A stretch of 64,000 nucleotides of DNA from Phragmites australis (Eukaryota; Streptophyta; Magnoliopsida; Poales; Poaceae): the NCBI RefSeq assembly GCF_958298935.1, contig NC_084930.1, positions 29,796,001-29,860,000 on the forward strand, given 5' to 3'. Of the stretch, positions 23,010 to 34,869 are shown one piece after another. How positions within the stretch are numbered: the first letter of the stretch is position 1; each line of letters starts with the position of its first letter. The notes below the pieces were generated by a model. The model was not told the DNA's origin, searched no databases, and saw only the letters and a list, made by a program, of their open reading frames with translations. A program made the position numbers and the translations under genes.

Positions 23010-26000
23010 AAGTTCGACCCCTTTGGGACAAGCTATTGGCAGTATCGAATGTAGGCTATATGACATAATGATGTGGAACCTACTTTTCGGTCACAGGTGT
23101 ACTCGATGCCTATTTGGTCTGCTGGGAGATTTGAACTGTAATATATAATTTGAGAGATGGTTTCCCCGGGGAGTATGTACATGTTTAAGAAATGTTCGCT
23201 ATTCATGATAAGGTTATGAGCATTCCGCAGGCTTAAGCTGGAACAGTATAAACGAGGCTGCATCAGAAGGCCATCTGTGCCTCAGAAAGTGAAATTGTGT
23301 CATTCAATATGACTATATTTATCTGATTGCATACTGCTGACTGAACCATTTTTCTGGTATGGGGTTTTAGTTGTCTGTCTTTGAACACTGGTAATGGGAT
23401 TATGCATGTACTTTTGGTTGTCTGAGTACCGTCATGTTCTATTATCTACCTATTTTGGTGTTTCTCATTTAAGTTCTCATATTCATGGATCTAGTCGGGA
23501 TAAGGTTTACTTTTTTGTTCTGTTTTTGTACACTACTGTGCATGCGCTTGGTAGTCTTCTACAGTTCACCTCCTTTGGGAACGTGAAGAATTGATTGTAT
23601 GCAATCTTTTGGTGCCAACTTTTATGCGCGACTGCACGAGGGTAGATCTCACACAGCATTGCCATTCGAATTCTAGAATGAGAGGATTTCTCGTACCATC
23701 GAATTCTAGAATGAGAAGTTATCTTGTGTACAACGGCTGATTGCCAGTGCAAAATCGTTACTAGTTCGCATTATGTAGCTAAGGATGCAAGTGAGTAGCA
23801 ATAGGTAGTTTTGTATTACTACCTTAGTTCATTTACTTAGTTTAAGTAGGTGGAAGTGTACCTTTAGTTTAAAAGTGAGTTTCGGGTTGATCCAACAAAA
23901 AAAATAAAACTTGTATCCCTAACTATAACTGCTGTGGAAAGATGGGTATTCGGGGTTTGCGACCCCGCTTGGGTGTCTGAGATAAAACGTTCACATTTTT
24001 TCTGTAATCATGCAAAAAAAAAAACATTTTTGAACGCTGAAAAAAAAATCATATATACTATCAAACGTGTCTAACCAAACCAGATTTGGATGAGTAGCCT
24101 GGGATGACACTTAACAGTATGGACAAGAACAGATAATTTGCCATTAATCTCCTCTTAGATTGGAGATCATGAACAAGTGGGTACCGCTACCGCCCGTGCT
24201 TGCTTACTGTTGGCACTTGGGAGTCGTGACAGAACTGACGGAACTGAAGTGATCGACCAACGAGCTTCCCAGAGGCCACAGTGCTCCAGCTCGTGCCCCC
24301 CTTGCCGCAGCCGGGAACTCCTATTGCCGCTGTGCATCGACGGCATGCAGATCGGCATCGTGAGCGTGCGATGCGTCACCTCTGGGATAAAAGGGGAGAA
24401 GGTAACGGAAAGATGGGAGGCGTTCTGTCAGCTGTCGCCGATGATCCCGGCATGACTGTGCAGTTGGGCTGTTCCCGCCACGGACGCAATGGTGTGGCCC
24501 GGCAATCTGCCGGCCGGCACTGTTTGTGCTTTTTGATGATTTGGGCTCGGAGAAAGGCGATGAGTGGCGGCAGCTGGGCGCAATGTTGTGGCCCGGCCGG
24601 CACTGTTTGTGATTTTGTATGTCGCCGTAACATCAAATCCGGCTGTGAAACGTGGAGTATATTATTCCATCATATAAGAAGAATATTAGTAATTTTTTCT
24701 AGATTTTTGAGAATTTATTTGGTGGCCTAACAATTTCTAGAAGTTATAAAGTACTTTTTTTTAAGAGAATTTTAGTTTAAATTATACACATGAATTTTAA
24801 ATGAATCCAATTAAAACGAGTTGCATATGAATTATGGAACATATAAAAAAAATTAAGATTTTTAGAGCAATAAAAGACCACTATTTTGAACAGAGGAGAT
24901 ATGAACATAAAATTGAGCGTTGAGTACTGTTCATCACGAGAAGAGTACCCTACCCGCCCTGTCAATTGGCTGCAAGGGCTAACCGCCCTCTCAGCATGTG
25001 TTTGCTACTATGGCATCCTTACCGCTCTCTTAAAATGCTGCAGCCCTTTAAGAGGGATAGTAGGCGTCTATTTCTGTAAATTTTTTCATTCGGAAACTAT
25101 TTATTTAATTTTTTGAGTTAGAAAATGTAAAAATAAAAAGAACTCGTGAAACGTGAATGGTTTGGAGCCCATTCGGATAAAAGTGACTTTAATCCAAATC
25201 CCCATCTTTCGTGGAGACTACAAGCAATATGCTTAGGTTCCGTCTCGGAGGATTTGTCTGTAAATATCTTGCATTTCGGATTGGGTATAATCTTTTCAGC
25301 AAACGATCCGAACTGACATCCTTTTCGCCAGCTTATCCGCTGAGCAACAGCTTCGTTGCGATCTGCAAGGACCCCTGGAACTAACATCAGCACGTAACCC
25401 TGCTCGCGGCAAAAGGTCGCAACAGTGCCGCCGAAACAGAAGTGAATTTGACCGATTTCTTCGAGTTTCCGCATGCTGCCAGGGGCGAGCCTGTGCCGGC
25501 GGCATCCAAGGCGCCATTCTGCCGGTGCGCATCTTTTCCATGTTCTTTAGCTGATCCACTTGGCTTGCGCACAGGCTTCACGACAGGCGAGTGTTTTGCA
25601 AGATTCCTCAGTTTGTTGGGCAGTGACAGCGATATCTGACCAGCTGAAACTTCCCGACACACACCAGTGATGAGTTTTCGATGAATAGTGTTGAGTTCTT
25701 GGATTGATTTTATGTCCTGTATTGCGACTGGGAGTTGTTGGTAGTCATAAATTGTGTATATGGCTTGTTTTTATACACCTTCAAATGTGCCGGTCAAAAT
25801 TTCAACATTTGATTTACGACAGAACAAAGGTTAATGAGTGGTTTAACAGGAGGCCACGTCTTGGTGGGGTGAGGGGCTAGGTCCGGTTCTGACATTTCGG
25901 TGACCCGAGGTGAGATTAAAAATGGAGCCCCTATTAAATATAAATTTCGAAATATTTATATAGCACAGTGATTCAAAGCAATAGTGTTATATTTTTTATA

Positions 26001-27409
26001 TCAAACAAATAACTATAGTATACCAGTGTACATAGTGTATAAATATCAATTTGCTTTTTGGCCAGACAGAACACATACACAGTAGTATACATATACATAT
26101 ACATATAGGCCCTTGAGTTTTAGGATCCCGAGGTGGCCGCCCCCCACTCCCCGGGCCGGTCTTGGTGAGGGCCCAAGCCCTATACTCATCTCACACCGGT
26201 CATGAAAGGACTATAAGATATTTAACATTTCTCAAGAGTGAAAAAATCATCGGTTCGAGCGGCCCCAATCACAATGGTAAAATAGTCAATTTTTTTAGCA
26301 ATTTTTATTTAAAGAATCTAACAGGTTGTAAATATAGTTTGACCGAGGGTATCATGCATGTTGATGATGCTTTCCAGATTAGGTTAGTCGGCAAAAACAA
26401 CAGATTACCAAGAGTTTTTAATCAACATCAGCCAATAAAATTGCTGCGGAATTTTATAATTGAATTTGAACTTACAAAGTCACCTATAATTCTTCACATT
26501 GCTACCAAGAGTTTTCATATAACTGGCGGCCATTTATTCACCCTGTTAGTAAGAATTGGACATCTTGCAGTGACTATTGTATTCCAGTTCACCTTTTTGT
26601 TGACTTAAAAAAACTCGACCAACCTCGTATCTTCGTCTTAAAGGAGTGCAGTGCCGAAACCTAATTAGCTAGGGAACTCGCTAAAATTAGTTCTCAGTAA
26701 AATACTCACATGACTTTCAAACACGTTGGTTCTGAGTTCAGTGGGTGCGCTACCTCTTGACTAGAGTTTCTACCAATCGAGCTATCAATCAGTTAATTCT
26801 TCTCTTGACTTAAGATAATTCCTATCGAGTTAGACTTAAGAATGATTAACGTCGAACTCACGTAATAATGCACCTAAACTGAAGAGAACTGGAGCATATG
26901 TGACGAGAGTGTATACCCATATTCTTCCACAAGCCTTCGTTCCTGAGCCGATCATAAGAGCTCCTGGCCGATCATAAGAATATACTAGCATACCAAATGA
27001 AATCTAGCCTCCAAACATGACCTGAACAAGTGCCAAAGATGGGATTAATTCCGTGTAACCAATTTACGGTTTTCGTTGATCATCACACGGTAGGTCACTA
27101 GCAGCACTGCTCTAGAGCATTTTTTTGGTCCTGCAGAAGTAAGTGGCAGGAGATAATAATATTTCTATTTTCTGTGACTCCCCCCTGCAATAGTTGCAAC
27201 AGTAACATGATTGTGCAAATGCAGCTTTCAGCAGTTCAGCTGTACCGGGGAACCCAACTAGCTGTCTGCCCTCTTATTTTGGCAATGTCTTCTCTGCGCA
27301 ATCCTGACCATAGCCCGCTTTCTTTAAAGCCGGCTCGATCACCTCGACAACGCCATGCCGAGCAGACGCAGACTGCTTCACTCCATAAGAGCAGCGGCTA
27401 GCTAGAGAC
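23010..27409. other. Intergenic, cyclin-T 3' UTR then unassigned DNA
   Basis: 23010-23300 is probably cyclin-T 3' UTR. A small direct repeat (CGAATTCTAGAATGAGA) occurs at about 23668 and 23700. GC-rich patches at 24170-24640 and 25290-25680 hold overlapping open frames on both strands without any family I recognise; they may be gene fragments carried by TEs. 25870-26165 resembles a degenerate transposon (CGGTTCTGAC at one side, GGGCCGGTCTTG at the other) but has no clean TSD. The open frame at 26162-26608 has no known motif. 26610-27400 is promoter-proximal DNA of the bHLH gene with no feature I can name. Confidence 0.4.
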
Positions 27410-28702
27410 ATGGCGCTGCTCGAAGCTGTGGTGTTCCCTCAAGATCACCGACGCCTTCCGTGCTGCAGGTCGCGCGACACAAGCTGCATCCTTTGCGGCT
27501 ATTGCGTCGACGTCGTTACCGGTGAGCTCGAGGGCGTCGTGGTGCAGGACAACGAAGAGCTCTTGGCGGAAACGCCGCACGGCCACGGGAGCGCCTGCTG
27601 TGCCGCCTGGACTGCCGACGTCGCGGGCGCTGCGACCAGCTGGGTTGGTCCCGTGCCGTCGTCCGCGCGGCAGCCGGTGCAGCAGGCTGTGGTCTGGAGG
27701 CGGCGGCGGAAGAGGACGACCGCGAAGGCCGAGAGGAACGTGGAGGAGGCGGAGAGCCAGCGGCTGAACCACATCGCCGTGGAACGCAACCGGCGGCGGC
27801 AGATGAACGAGTACCTCGCCGCGCTCCGCGCCCTCATGCCGCCATCGCACGGACGACGGGTACGCATGCAGTGTACACGACTTACACTTCCCATCAAAGC
27901 TTCACGAATCACACTGTTCCTTGTGAGTCGTGACTTGTTACTACGCAAACGTCAAATCTTTCTCGTCACACTGTTCGTCCGTACGAGGATATGGTGCGGT
28001 CACAATCGCGAAAAGAAAAAAATTGACACGTCTACATAACGGCAATAGCTAACACCGCATTTGGTGACGTATATATGTGTCAGGGCGACCAGGCGTCCAT
28101 AGTAGGAGGCGCCATCAATTTCGTCAGGGAGCTGGAGCACCGCCTGCAATCACTGCAGGCTCACAAGCGATGCCGCACCGCTGCCGACGGCCGGCGCCCC
28201 GACCTCGAGGCTTTCGCTGGCTTCTTCACGTTCCCACAGTACTCCATGGCTGCGGCGGCCGACGTAGACGATGCCAGCAACACGCGGCCGGGCGTGGCCG
28301 ACGTCGAGGCGGCCGTGTCGGACGGCCACGCGACCGTGAAGGTGCTGGCCCCGCGGCGGCCGGGGCAGTGCTTGCTGCTCAGGTTCCTGATGGAGATGCA
28401 ACGCCACGGCCTCGCCGTGCTCCACCTCAACGTCACCACCACGGCCGATCAGATGGTTCTTTACACCATCACTTTAAGGGTACGTATGCAGTGTCGCCGG
28501 CCGGCCGGCCGACGAGCTCATTATTAGTACTCTAGCGGCTAGCCATGGCTACATGCATGCATGGGTTTCTTAAGGAAAGATGTGTCATTTCGTTGTGCAG
28601 ATGGGGGACGGGTGCCAGCTCTCGTCGGCCAGCGACGTCGCGGCCGCGGTGCACGACATCGTTGCCGGCATGTACACCGCAGAAGAGCTTCTAATTAGCT
28701 AG
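27410..28702 (+). CDS. bHLH transcription factor, subgroup Ia (FAMA / bHLH94-96-like), 315 aa
   Basis: A DNA-binding regulator acting in the nucleus as a dimer. Three exons (27410-27859, 28084-28479, 28601-28702) join in phase 0 at GT-AG sites. The protein opens [12 protein letters not shown], typical of grass bHLH94/96 proteins. The basic helix-loop-helix (~112-180) begins [20 protein letters not shown], with the His-Glu-Arg positions that read E-box/G-box DNA. It crosses the first intron into [27 protein letters not shown]-terminal ACT-like domain (~220-310) runs from [15 protein letters not shown] to the end. Subgroup Ia includes stomatal regulators SPCH, MUTE and FAMA as well as less studied members; the N-terminus places this with the latter. 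The linker PPSHGRRGDQ differs slightly from the usual PASYVQRGDQ. Neither a TATA box nor regulatory sites could be fixed. Confidence 0.93.
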
Positions 28703-29589
28703 CAAATTAAGGAAATGTTGAGCTCATCCGCAGTTGCAGGATAATTAGTCCATTCTTTCTGTTAAGGACTGCACGTGCGAGGTTTCACTGTAAATATATA
28801 TTTGATAGAGCTCTAGTTCTAAGTTAAAGCTAAGTATTTGTAGCTTTAAAAATTTATGAAGTTGAAACTATAGATATACTAAAAATATTTTGATGAGCTA
28901 TTTATTTATATTTTAATCTAAAATTAGATATTTAAATTATTTTATTTTAATTTATAAATTTAAGATCGGACGTGAAATTAATAGTGCAGACATAATATAT
29001 GGGTGCCAGCCTATCTGCGTAGGGCTCTCTCGGCCTATGGCTCAGGCTATTTTTCTCCTCGAGCATCAGGAGAACTGCATGTTCGAAGCATCGTTCAAGC
29101 CCCATGGAGAGTGGCGATCCATGACGTCAGATTTGCATGTCTTGTTACGTGGTTTTGATCGTGTTTTAATTAGTTCGTGTCTCTGATCCCAACGATCCTA
29201 CGTCGCCATCGTCAAATCTAGTCGAATCTTTCTTCCTGTTTTCTGAAAACAACTGATGAACTTTCTGCCTTAGATCCCACGCACAGTGTCGCTGCTAGTT
29301 CGGCAAAATCTCTTGGATTGCTGCCGTAGTGCCGTGTTCTAAACAGGCACATGGTCTCTTTCGTTGGTATCAGCGATAGAGAAACGAAATCCTGTCAATC
29401 TAACGACAGGTGCTGAGGGAGACAACCTTGTCTTGACACGTCCCGGTTATATATTACCATCAAGAAGATATCAAGCGTCTACTTTCTCCGGTAAAAAATA
29501 TTAGACATTTTAATATGGCACGGTTTTTAATATATACATTTAAATATTTTTAAATGTACACACTGTCTCCGTACCTGGGCAATTTTGCA
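28703..29589. other. Intergenic, no gene seen
   Basis: 3' flank of the bHLH gene, AT-rich from 28800 to 28990, otherwise mixed. Nothing recognisable on either strand. Confidence 0.5.
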
Positions 29590-29858
29590 GAAGCCAGATT
29601 CTCGGGCCATGGTTATGGAGGCTTGTCAGTATTTGGAGAGGGTGGTCAAGGATTGTTTTATCCAGGTGTATGGGTGGCGGCCTAGATGGCCAATCGGGTC
29701 GTCATAGCATCTCTAGTCTATGTTGGTTTTAGTGTCTTTGTCTTTTGTTTTGGCTGTGTGCACTTTTTGCAGAGGCCGGAAGGTTTCTCAGACTTATTGT
29801 ATCACCTGGATGTAATTCTCTGAGAGTAATAAAATCTTCCTTTATCGAAAAAAAACAT
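29590..29858 (+). mobile_element. Probable 5'-truncated LINE 3' tail
   Basis: Sequence of mRNA-like character ends in TAATAAAATCTTCCTTTATCG followed by a run of A. This is the typical tail of grass non-LTR retrotransposons. No reverse transcriptase sequence is present, so the element is strongly truncated; a processed pseudogene tail is the alternative. Confidence 0.45.
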
Positions 29859-30800
29859 TTAAATATTTTTTCTATAATAATATATTTATAATATTTAATA
29901 AATTTATAAGTGATAAAAGTATATTTAAAGATAAATTTACACATACGATTTTTATGTTTCCAAACAAATCAGTTTAGAAGTTATTAATAGCTAATTTTTC
30001 TAAAATTTGATTAGACCTTGTCCACAACGTTAAATGCTTAGACTGAACCTAACGGGTTCCCTTCGTGGGGGAGATTCCCGTCGTGAAGGGATTCTCGTTC
30101 CCTTCAGCGCTCCAACGGTTTCCCTTCACGGTTCCCTTCACGACAGGATTCCCAGGGTCATTCCTTTCAGGACGGGATTCTCTCTCCTTTCCCTTCACGA
30201 TTCCTTTTAAAGGAAAACTGTTGGAGATGAGAGGAAATAAAGAGAATAGGAAGGAAGAAGGGAATCAGGAAGAGAACGAAATGAAGAAAATATGGTTAGA
30301 AATAGTCTTATAACAGTAATAACCTACCGCAGCCAGGTAGGGGCTAGGATCTTTCTGTCAAGGGTCAAGGATCCACGCTCCAAATGTAGGTAGCAGCTGA
30401 GCATAAAATACTTCTTTTAGCGTGAAATGACTAGTGTACTAGTACCAATTGAAGGCTTATAACAAAAAGCCCTGGAAACAATGTTATCCAGTGTTTGGTC
30501 CTTTCCTATTTTCTCGAGTTACTGCTCCCGTAATTATTTTCACGTTGAATATATTGTATATATGGCTTGAAAACAAAAGGCATCTGACAACATGCCAAAA
30601 TATCGTATAATAGTCCCATGAACTAGATTACTCTCTCTCTCTCTCTTCCAAGTTAGGGCCCAATCTTCTGAACTCTCCTACTTGCGGAATTCCTTGGCAA
30701 AATTCCTGCATATTACCGAATCTGAATGAGACTAAACTAGACTCGTAGCAGCACATGCTACTTTGACAAAGGAACGTGGACTAGCAACAAAAAGATCACT
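29859..30800. other. Intergenic with a repeat-rich patch
   Basis: 30050-30240 is built from variants of TTCCCTTCACG and its relatives, probably part of a MITE whose ends I could not pin. A CT microsatellite lies at about 30631-30647. No gene seen. Confidence 0.35.
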
Positions 30801-30808
30801 GCTCTACT

Positions 30809-31505
30809 TAAGGATGGTAATTAGACATGTGTGTTCGGTACCCACGAGTTCTGTGCTTAACGGGTTTGAATTCAGATTTAATTTTTCATCCATAGGTTTG
30901 ATAGGTTGGATACTGAGATAGATCGGATTCAATTTTAAATTTCATCCGTGGGTGCCTCTGGGTTACCTGAGATGTTACATGGAGCATAGTTCGGTCATGT
31001 TCCGCATTGTAGCCGAGCTCGTAGCCCCGCATCAGACATTCACCACACTACCCTAGTTCACATTCGACGCCGCCGCCACTTGTAGGTGTTGCGCTCCTAA
31101 TTGGACCGGCGACCTCCACCCTCCCTAGACCGACGACCCCAACCGGCAAGCTCCTCCTTCCCCGGTGGCCTCCTCCCTCTCCCGTGTTGCACTCACCAAC
31201 GCCAGCCGCCTGGCTATCCATCCATCCCCAACGCTAGCTGGGAGTAGAGACGAGGAGGGCGACGGGAGCATGGTGCGTGGCTGTTGGGAGACGAGGAGGG
31301 CGAGGGTGATGGGAGCATGACGTGCTTGCAAAATCTTTCGGAGAAAAGCCACAACTGTAGACATATTGGATCTTAGTCCCGCAGGGGCAGAAGTGGTTTT
31401 GCACCCGATATGAATCTCGGATCCAGATCAGATTTGATGTTCCAGGTTTCGAATCAGGTGTATTCTCACTCCACCTGATCCTGATCCGACCCATTGCCAT
31501 CCTTA
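30809..31505. mobile_element. Non-autonomous hAT element, 697 bp
   Basis: Terminal inverted repeats TAAGGATGGTAAT (left) and TAAGGATGGCAAT (reverse complement of the right end) are flanked by a perfect 8-bp duplication GCTCTACT (30801-30808 and 31506-31513). The 8-bp target is diagnostic of hAT. The interior mixes AT-rich ends with a GC-rich centre and encodes no transposase. Several open frames on the minus strand are chance. Confidence 0.82.
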
Positions 31506-31513
31506 GCTCTACT

Positions 31514-32497
31514 CCTTATACCAAACATAATCGTCCCATTCGTGCTAGGTGCTTGACCAATCGGGTTGCAGATCTTGACATCCATCCATCGGTAGCTAGC
31601 TTGTTCCATAATGTTTGGTCTTGTTGGATAAGAAACGAACCCCACACGCAAGCACCACAAACTTCAACCGGTGCCTTCAAATCATGGCCCAATCGATCAT
31701 ATTGTACGTAACTTATCTGCAAACTTTCATGTTACATGTTGCCTTTCTGCAAATCTGCAGGTCTATTGGATCAGCAGGTGAGGGATTGGTCCACCTCAAA
31801 GCCTTTGCAACTTGTCATCAAATTCTCTGTAGAAGTCCTTGTCCACAGAGTAGGTGCCTGCCGTCCTTGTCTAAGCTGCCACTCACCGTATACAATACTG
31901 CTATCAGGCTCAGGCATCCAGCTGTGCAGCAAAGATGAAATCCATGGCCAACCACAGAGATATATGGCCAGTCTGGTGACAATGCCAAGCGACCAGTTAC
32001 ATTAGTGTGCTGTTATCCTTTCTCCGTCGTTGCAAAAACAACGTCTAACGCGTGTTCACCATGAGAAAGATGCCACAACTGAAAAAAGGCGGCAAAAAGC
32101 TTTGCAACCATGGAAAACTTGTTTTCCAAAAGGTACCTAACAAAAAACTGATCGATGCTAGAGTCATCTCTACGGCATTTGGTGTCTATACATCAAAGAT
32201 CGTCAGAGGTATTGGAAGAACTCGTCAGAGATATTGTTACGGGGTGGTGCCCCCGGTGGTGTGCGTGTTCTGTAAAGTTGTTGCTGATTTTCGACCTTTA
32301 CCTTTTCTCTCCTTCTTATAAGACTTTTGCTTTATGTATAAAGTTGGGCTAGTACCCTTATGTCTAAAAAGAAAGAACTGGTTGAAAGCAATGGTCCGGC
32401 CAGCTCCTACTTCCTGCTCCCAACCAACTCCAACGAAAGCCACTTCACCAACTCCCAGCTGCTGCGACGTACTGTCGCTCACTGTCACAGTGGCATG
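31514..32497. other. Intergenic upstream of the phytocyanin remnant
   Basis: No gene recognised. 32270-32375 has the look of a short LINE 3' end (TTTGCTTTATGTATAAAGTTG then A-rich) but lacks a long A tail, so I do not annotate it separately. Confidence 0.35.
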
Positions 32498-32506
32498 TAT
32501 ATAAGG
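32498..32506 (+). promoter_or_regulatory. TATA box of the phytocyanin gene
   Basis: TATATAAGG lies 77 bp upstream of the ATG at 32583, a normal spacing for a short plant 5' UTR (TSS about 32530). Confidence 0.65.
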
Positions 32507-32582
32507 GCCCTTGCCTTGCAATCGACTCTGCATCTCAAAAGAGTAGCTCACTGGATCTGGTTGGTCGATCCCAGCTACTGCA

Positions 32583-32756
32583 ATGGCTTCTGGTGGCGTG
32601 TCATTCGCCTTGGCCGCGCTGCTCCTCGTGAGCTACGCCTCGGCGGTGGCGGCGACCAAGTACACCGTCGGCGACACGTCCGGCTGGACGACCTGCGCCG
32701 ATTACACCACCTGGGCCACCGGCAAGAAGTTCAAAGTCGGCGACACTCTCGTTTAG
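32583..32756 (+). pseudogene. Truncated phytocyanin (uclacyanin/plantacyanin-like), 57 codons
   Basis: The frame encodes a hydrophobic secretion signal (MASGGVSFALAALLLVSYAS, cleavage probably after AVAA) and then the start of a plastocyanin-like domain: KYTVGDTSGW, YTTWATGKKFKVGDTLV. A stop (TAG at 32754) follows LV exactly where the family continues with F-x-Y and the first copper-ligand His. The following 700 bp contain no downstream half, and there is no good donor at the break. Copper-binding residues and the C-terminal half are therefore missing. Promoter and start look undamaged, so a short secreted peptide could still be made. Intact phytocyanins are secreted or GPI-anchored blue copper proteins of the apoplast. 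Confidence 0.85.
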
Positions 32757-33086
32757 CGCCATATAATTAAGTTGCTAGCTTTTACTTCCTCGTATTGAGC
32801 TCACGCTCTCGCTGCTTCCGGGCTAGTTTATGGTTGCTATGCGGCTTTGCGGAATCAACTTTGCTACGGAAGTCTATACTGATCCCAGTAAAATCATGCT
32901 GTTACGATTTAGAAATAATAGCTTAATGTAAAACTTTCCGCAATGATTTTGAAAAGGTGCCGCAATGCCGAATTAACTAAGCCTCAGTGTCCATGCCATG
33001 TGAGAGCTACTTGTATGAATCTGTTTAAATTTATAGCAAAAGCTTTTAAGGGTTGACTGAGATCTGCATCAAGTACTAAGTATATA

Positions 33087-33340
33087 CTCCCTTCGATTGC
33101 AAATGTAAATAGTTTTAAACTTGTACATAAGGATTAAGAAAGTAGATTAAATGATCTTGTTACCCTTTATTTATTCTGTATTGAAAAAGATAGTTCATTA
33201 ATTTGTGAGAGTGGTAATATTTATTAAACAAGGGTAAGAAGGGAATAAAAAGAAAAAAAGTGCATATAAATTCGAGAATAATTTATATTTAGAGAATATT
33301 TGAGAAGGTTAAAACGACCTATATTTACAATCAGAGAGAG
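33087..33340 (-). mobile_element. Stowaway-like MITE, 254 bp
   Basis: Starts CTCCCTTCGATTGCAAATGT and ends ACAATCAGAGAGAG, with TA on both sides (33085-33086, 33341-33342). It is the same family as 61141-61396 but inserted in the opposite orientation, judged by the shared internal TTAAGAAAGTAGATTAAATGA and its complement. Non-coding. Confidence 0.75.
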
Positions 33341-33599
33341 TACATTACTTATATGATTAAATACAAAGTCTTGTATGTCTTGAGGCAGCCTGCCATCCTC
33401 CAGGAGACATGAGCACATAGCTCCTCGATTATTAGCTAGTGGACTTCCACAACACAATACATCCCTTGTCAAGAAAAGCCTTAAGGTCGTTTACAATGCT
33501 TGTAATTTTGGAAGATTTGGTAAGAAAAGAATAGACACACTTTTGAGAATAAGGAGAAGTCGGTGGTTTCGAACATCATCTTCGATGAGGCTGGGAGGG

Positions 33600-33797
33600 G
33601 TGGCATTTAGAGTGCTTCATATGGCGAAATTAGTCTTTCTCTCTTTTGCCTGTTTTTTCCCTCACTTTTTCAGGGTTCACCACCTGGTCGCAGAGGACTC
33701 TCCTCGGTTCTGATTGTATTTTAGCCTGTCAGGTTCTTCCTCTTTTTTAATATATAATCGGTAGCTCTCTTTTCTGTTCCGTTAGAAAAAAACTCTG
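33600..33797 (+). mobile_element. Possible LINE 3' tail
   Basis: T-rich, mRNA-like sequence ending CTTTTCTGTTCCGTTAG and an A run, like the 3' ends of grass LINEs. No coding part is visible, and target duplications were not found. Confidence 0.35.
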
Positions 33798-34559
33798 GTG
33801 TGTCTTGCTAAAAAGTTTTACATCAACTCTCAAAAAAAGAAGTTTTACATCTACGTGCAGCCAACCATGCATCATTCTACCATTTCTTGTTTGCTTGGCT
33901 CTGTTCAGTGCATTGATGCTTTCTTACCAAATGCACGGCCAACCCTTTGATAGTCGTGGCCTCGCTCTCTAGCCCCCCCCCCCCCCCCACAATCGCCGAA
34001 TGAATCGAGGAAGGCGGTTGTGCTGCCGTCGCTGCGCCAGAGCTGCTGCCAGCTCTCCTCTCTCTTTCTCATTTTCTCTTGATTTTTCTTAACCCTAGCC
34101 AAGCAACAGCCGTTGCCCCATTTTTGCAACCAACCTGTCATGGGCTTGGGCCACATATCCACCAATGAGCCATCAAAACCAAATAGAAAGAGCCCAAGAA
34201 AAGAGAACATTAAAATTCATATTTTCTTCAATAATCCTCACCAAATTTTAATGTTGGAGTTAATTGGTTTGATATATAGGATTTAAGTAAAAAGTACCTT
34301 TTGGATTTGAACAAATTACCTAGTCGCATATAAATTGGCTCGCACGGGATGAGGAGGACTAAACCTTGATCATCAGCCTTAGTGCAAGAGCCTCCTCATA
34401 TGCAACACCCTATACTAGGCTGCTTCTGCCTTAGCTCTCGAGTTGAACGTTATGGTCATATCCATGTACCTTAATTTATGATTGTCACCTAGAGAAGTAC
34501 CCGACTTCTCTATGATTGCAACCACAATCACACTCACTTAGGTGAATTATACTAGATGT
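33798..34559. other. Intergenic, no gene seen
   Basis: Contains a long C run at about 33970-33987. From about 34250 it may already be LTR or 3' sequence of the copia remnant that follows. The 101-codon minus frame at 33905-34210 has no known motif. Confidence 0.35.
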
Positions 34560-34869
34560 CATGTAGGAAGACATCTATTGTCATATGACACTAAATTCAT
34601 TAAGAGCCAATGGCTCACCCTCTCCTACAGAAGAGCAAAGCAGCATATGAGATTGATTTGCTCTTATATCCACACAGCTTGTTTTCCTAGAGCCTAGTTC
34701 ATGTGATCTCTGATCTCTTAGGATATGTTACTGCCGGTGTGATCCTTATCAGTGGGTAGTAATCCCATCCCTCTTGACGCTGCCTGAATGACCGTTCTAG
34801 CCATTCCTTTTGTGAAAGGATCTGCAAAATTCCTTTCACACTAAATATAATCCACAACGATTATACCCA
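34560..34869 (-). pseudogene. Ty1-copia polyprotein C-terminus remnant
   Basis: The minus strand at 34700-34840 reads NFADPFTKGMARTVIQAASR then GMGLLPT, the conserved end of copia RNase H/polyprotein (ADPFTKGL...SRGMGL). A stop precedes it. Downstream sequence in element direction (34560-34700) would be 3' UTR/LTR. It directly abuts gypsy reverse-transcriptase sequence at about 34870, so two unrelated elements are fused here. Confidence 0.7.

Noticed and set aside
24177..24730. Overlapping open frames with Cys/Pro-rich translations
   Set aside because: No known family, several frames open at once, no splice structure; treated as possible TE-borne gene debris only.
25118..25662. Minus-strand frames with a basic, Ser-rich translation
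   Set aside because: Mutually overlapping frames without motifs; could not be tied to any protein.
26162..26608. 148-codon open frame
   Set aside because: AT-rich, no motif, next to TE remains.
26700..26790. tRNA-like text (GTTCTGAGTTCAGTGGG...)
   Set aside because: No cloverleaf with matching acceptor and anticodon stems could be drawn.
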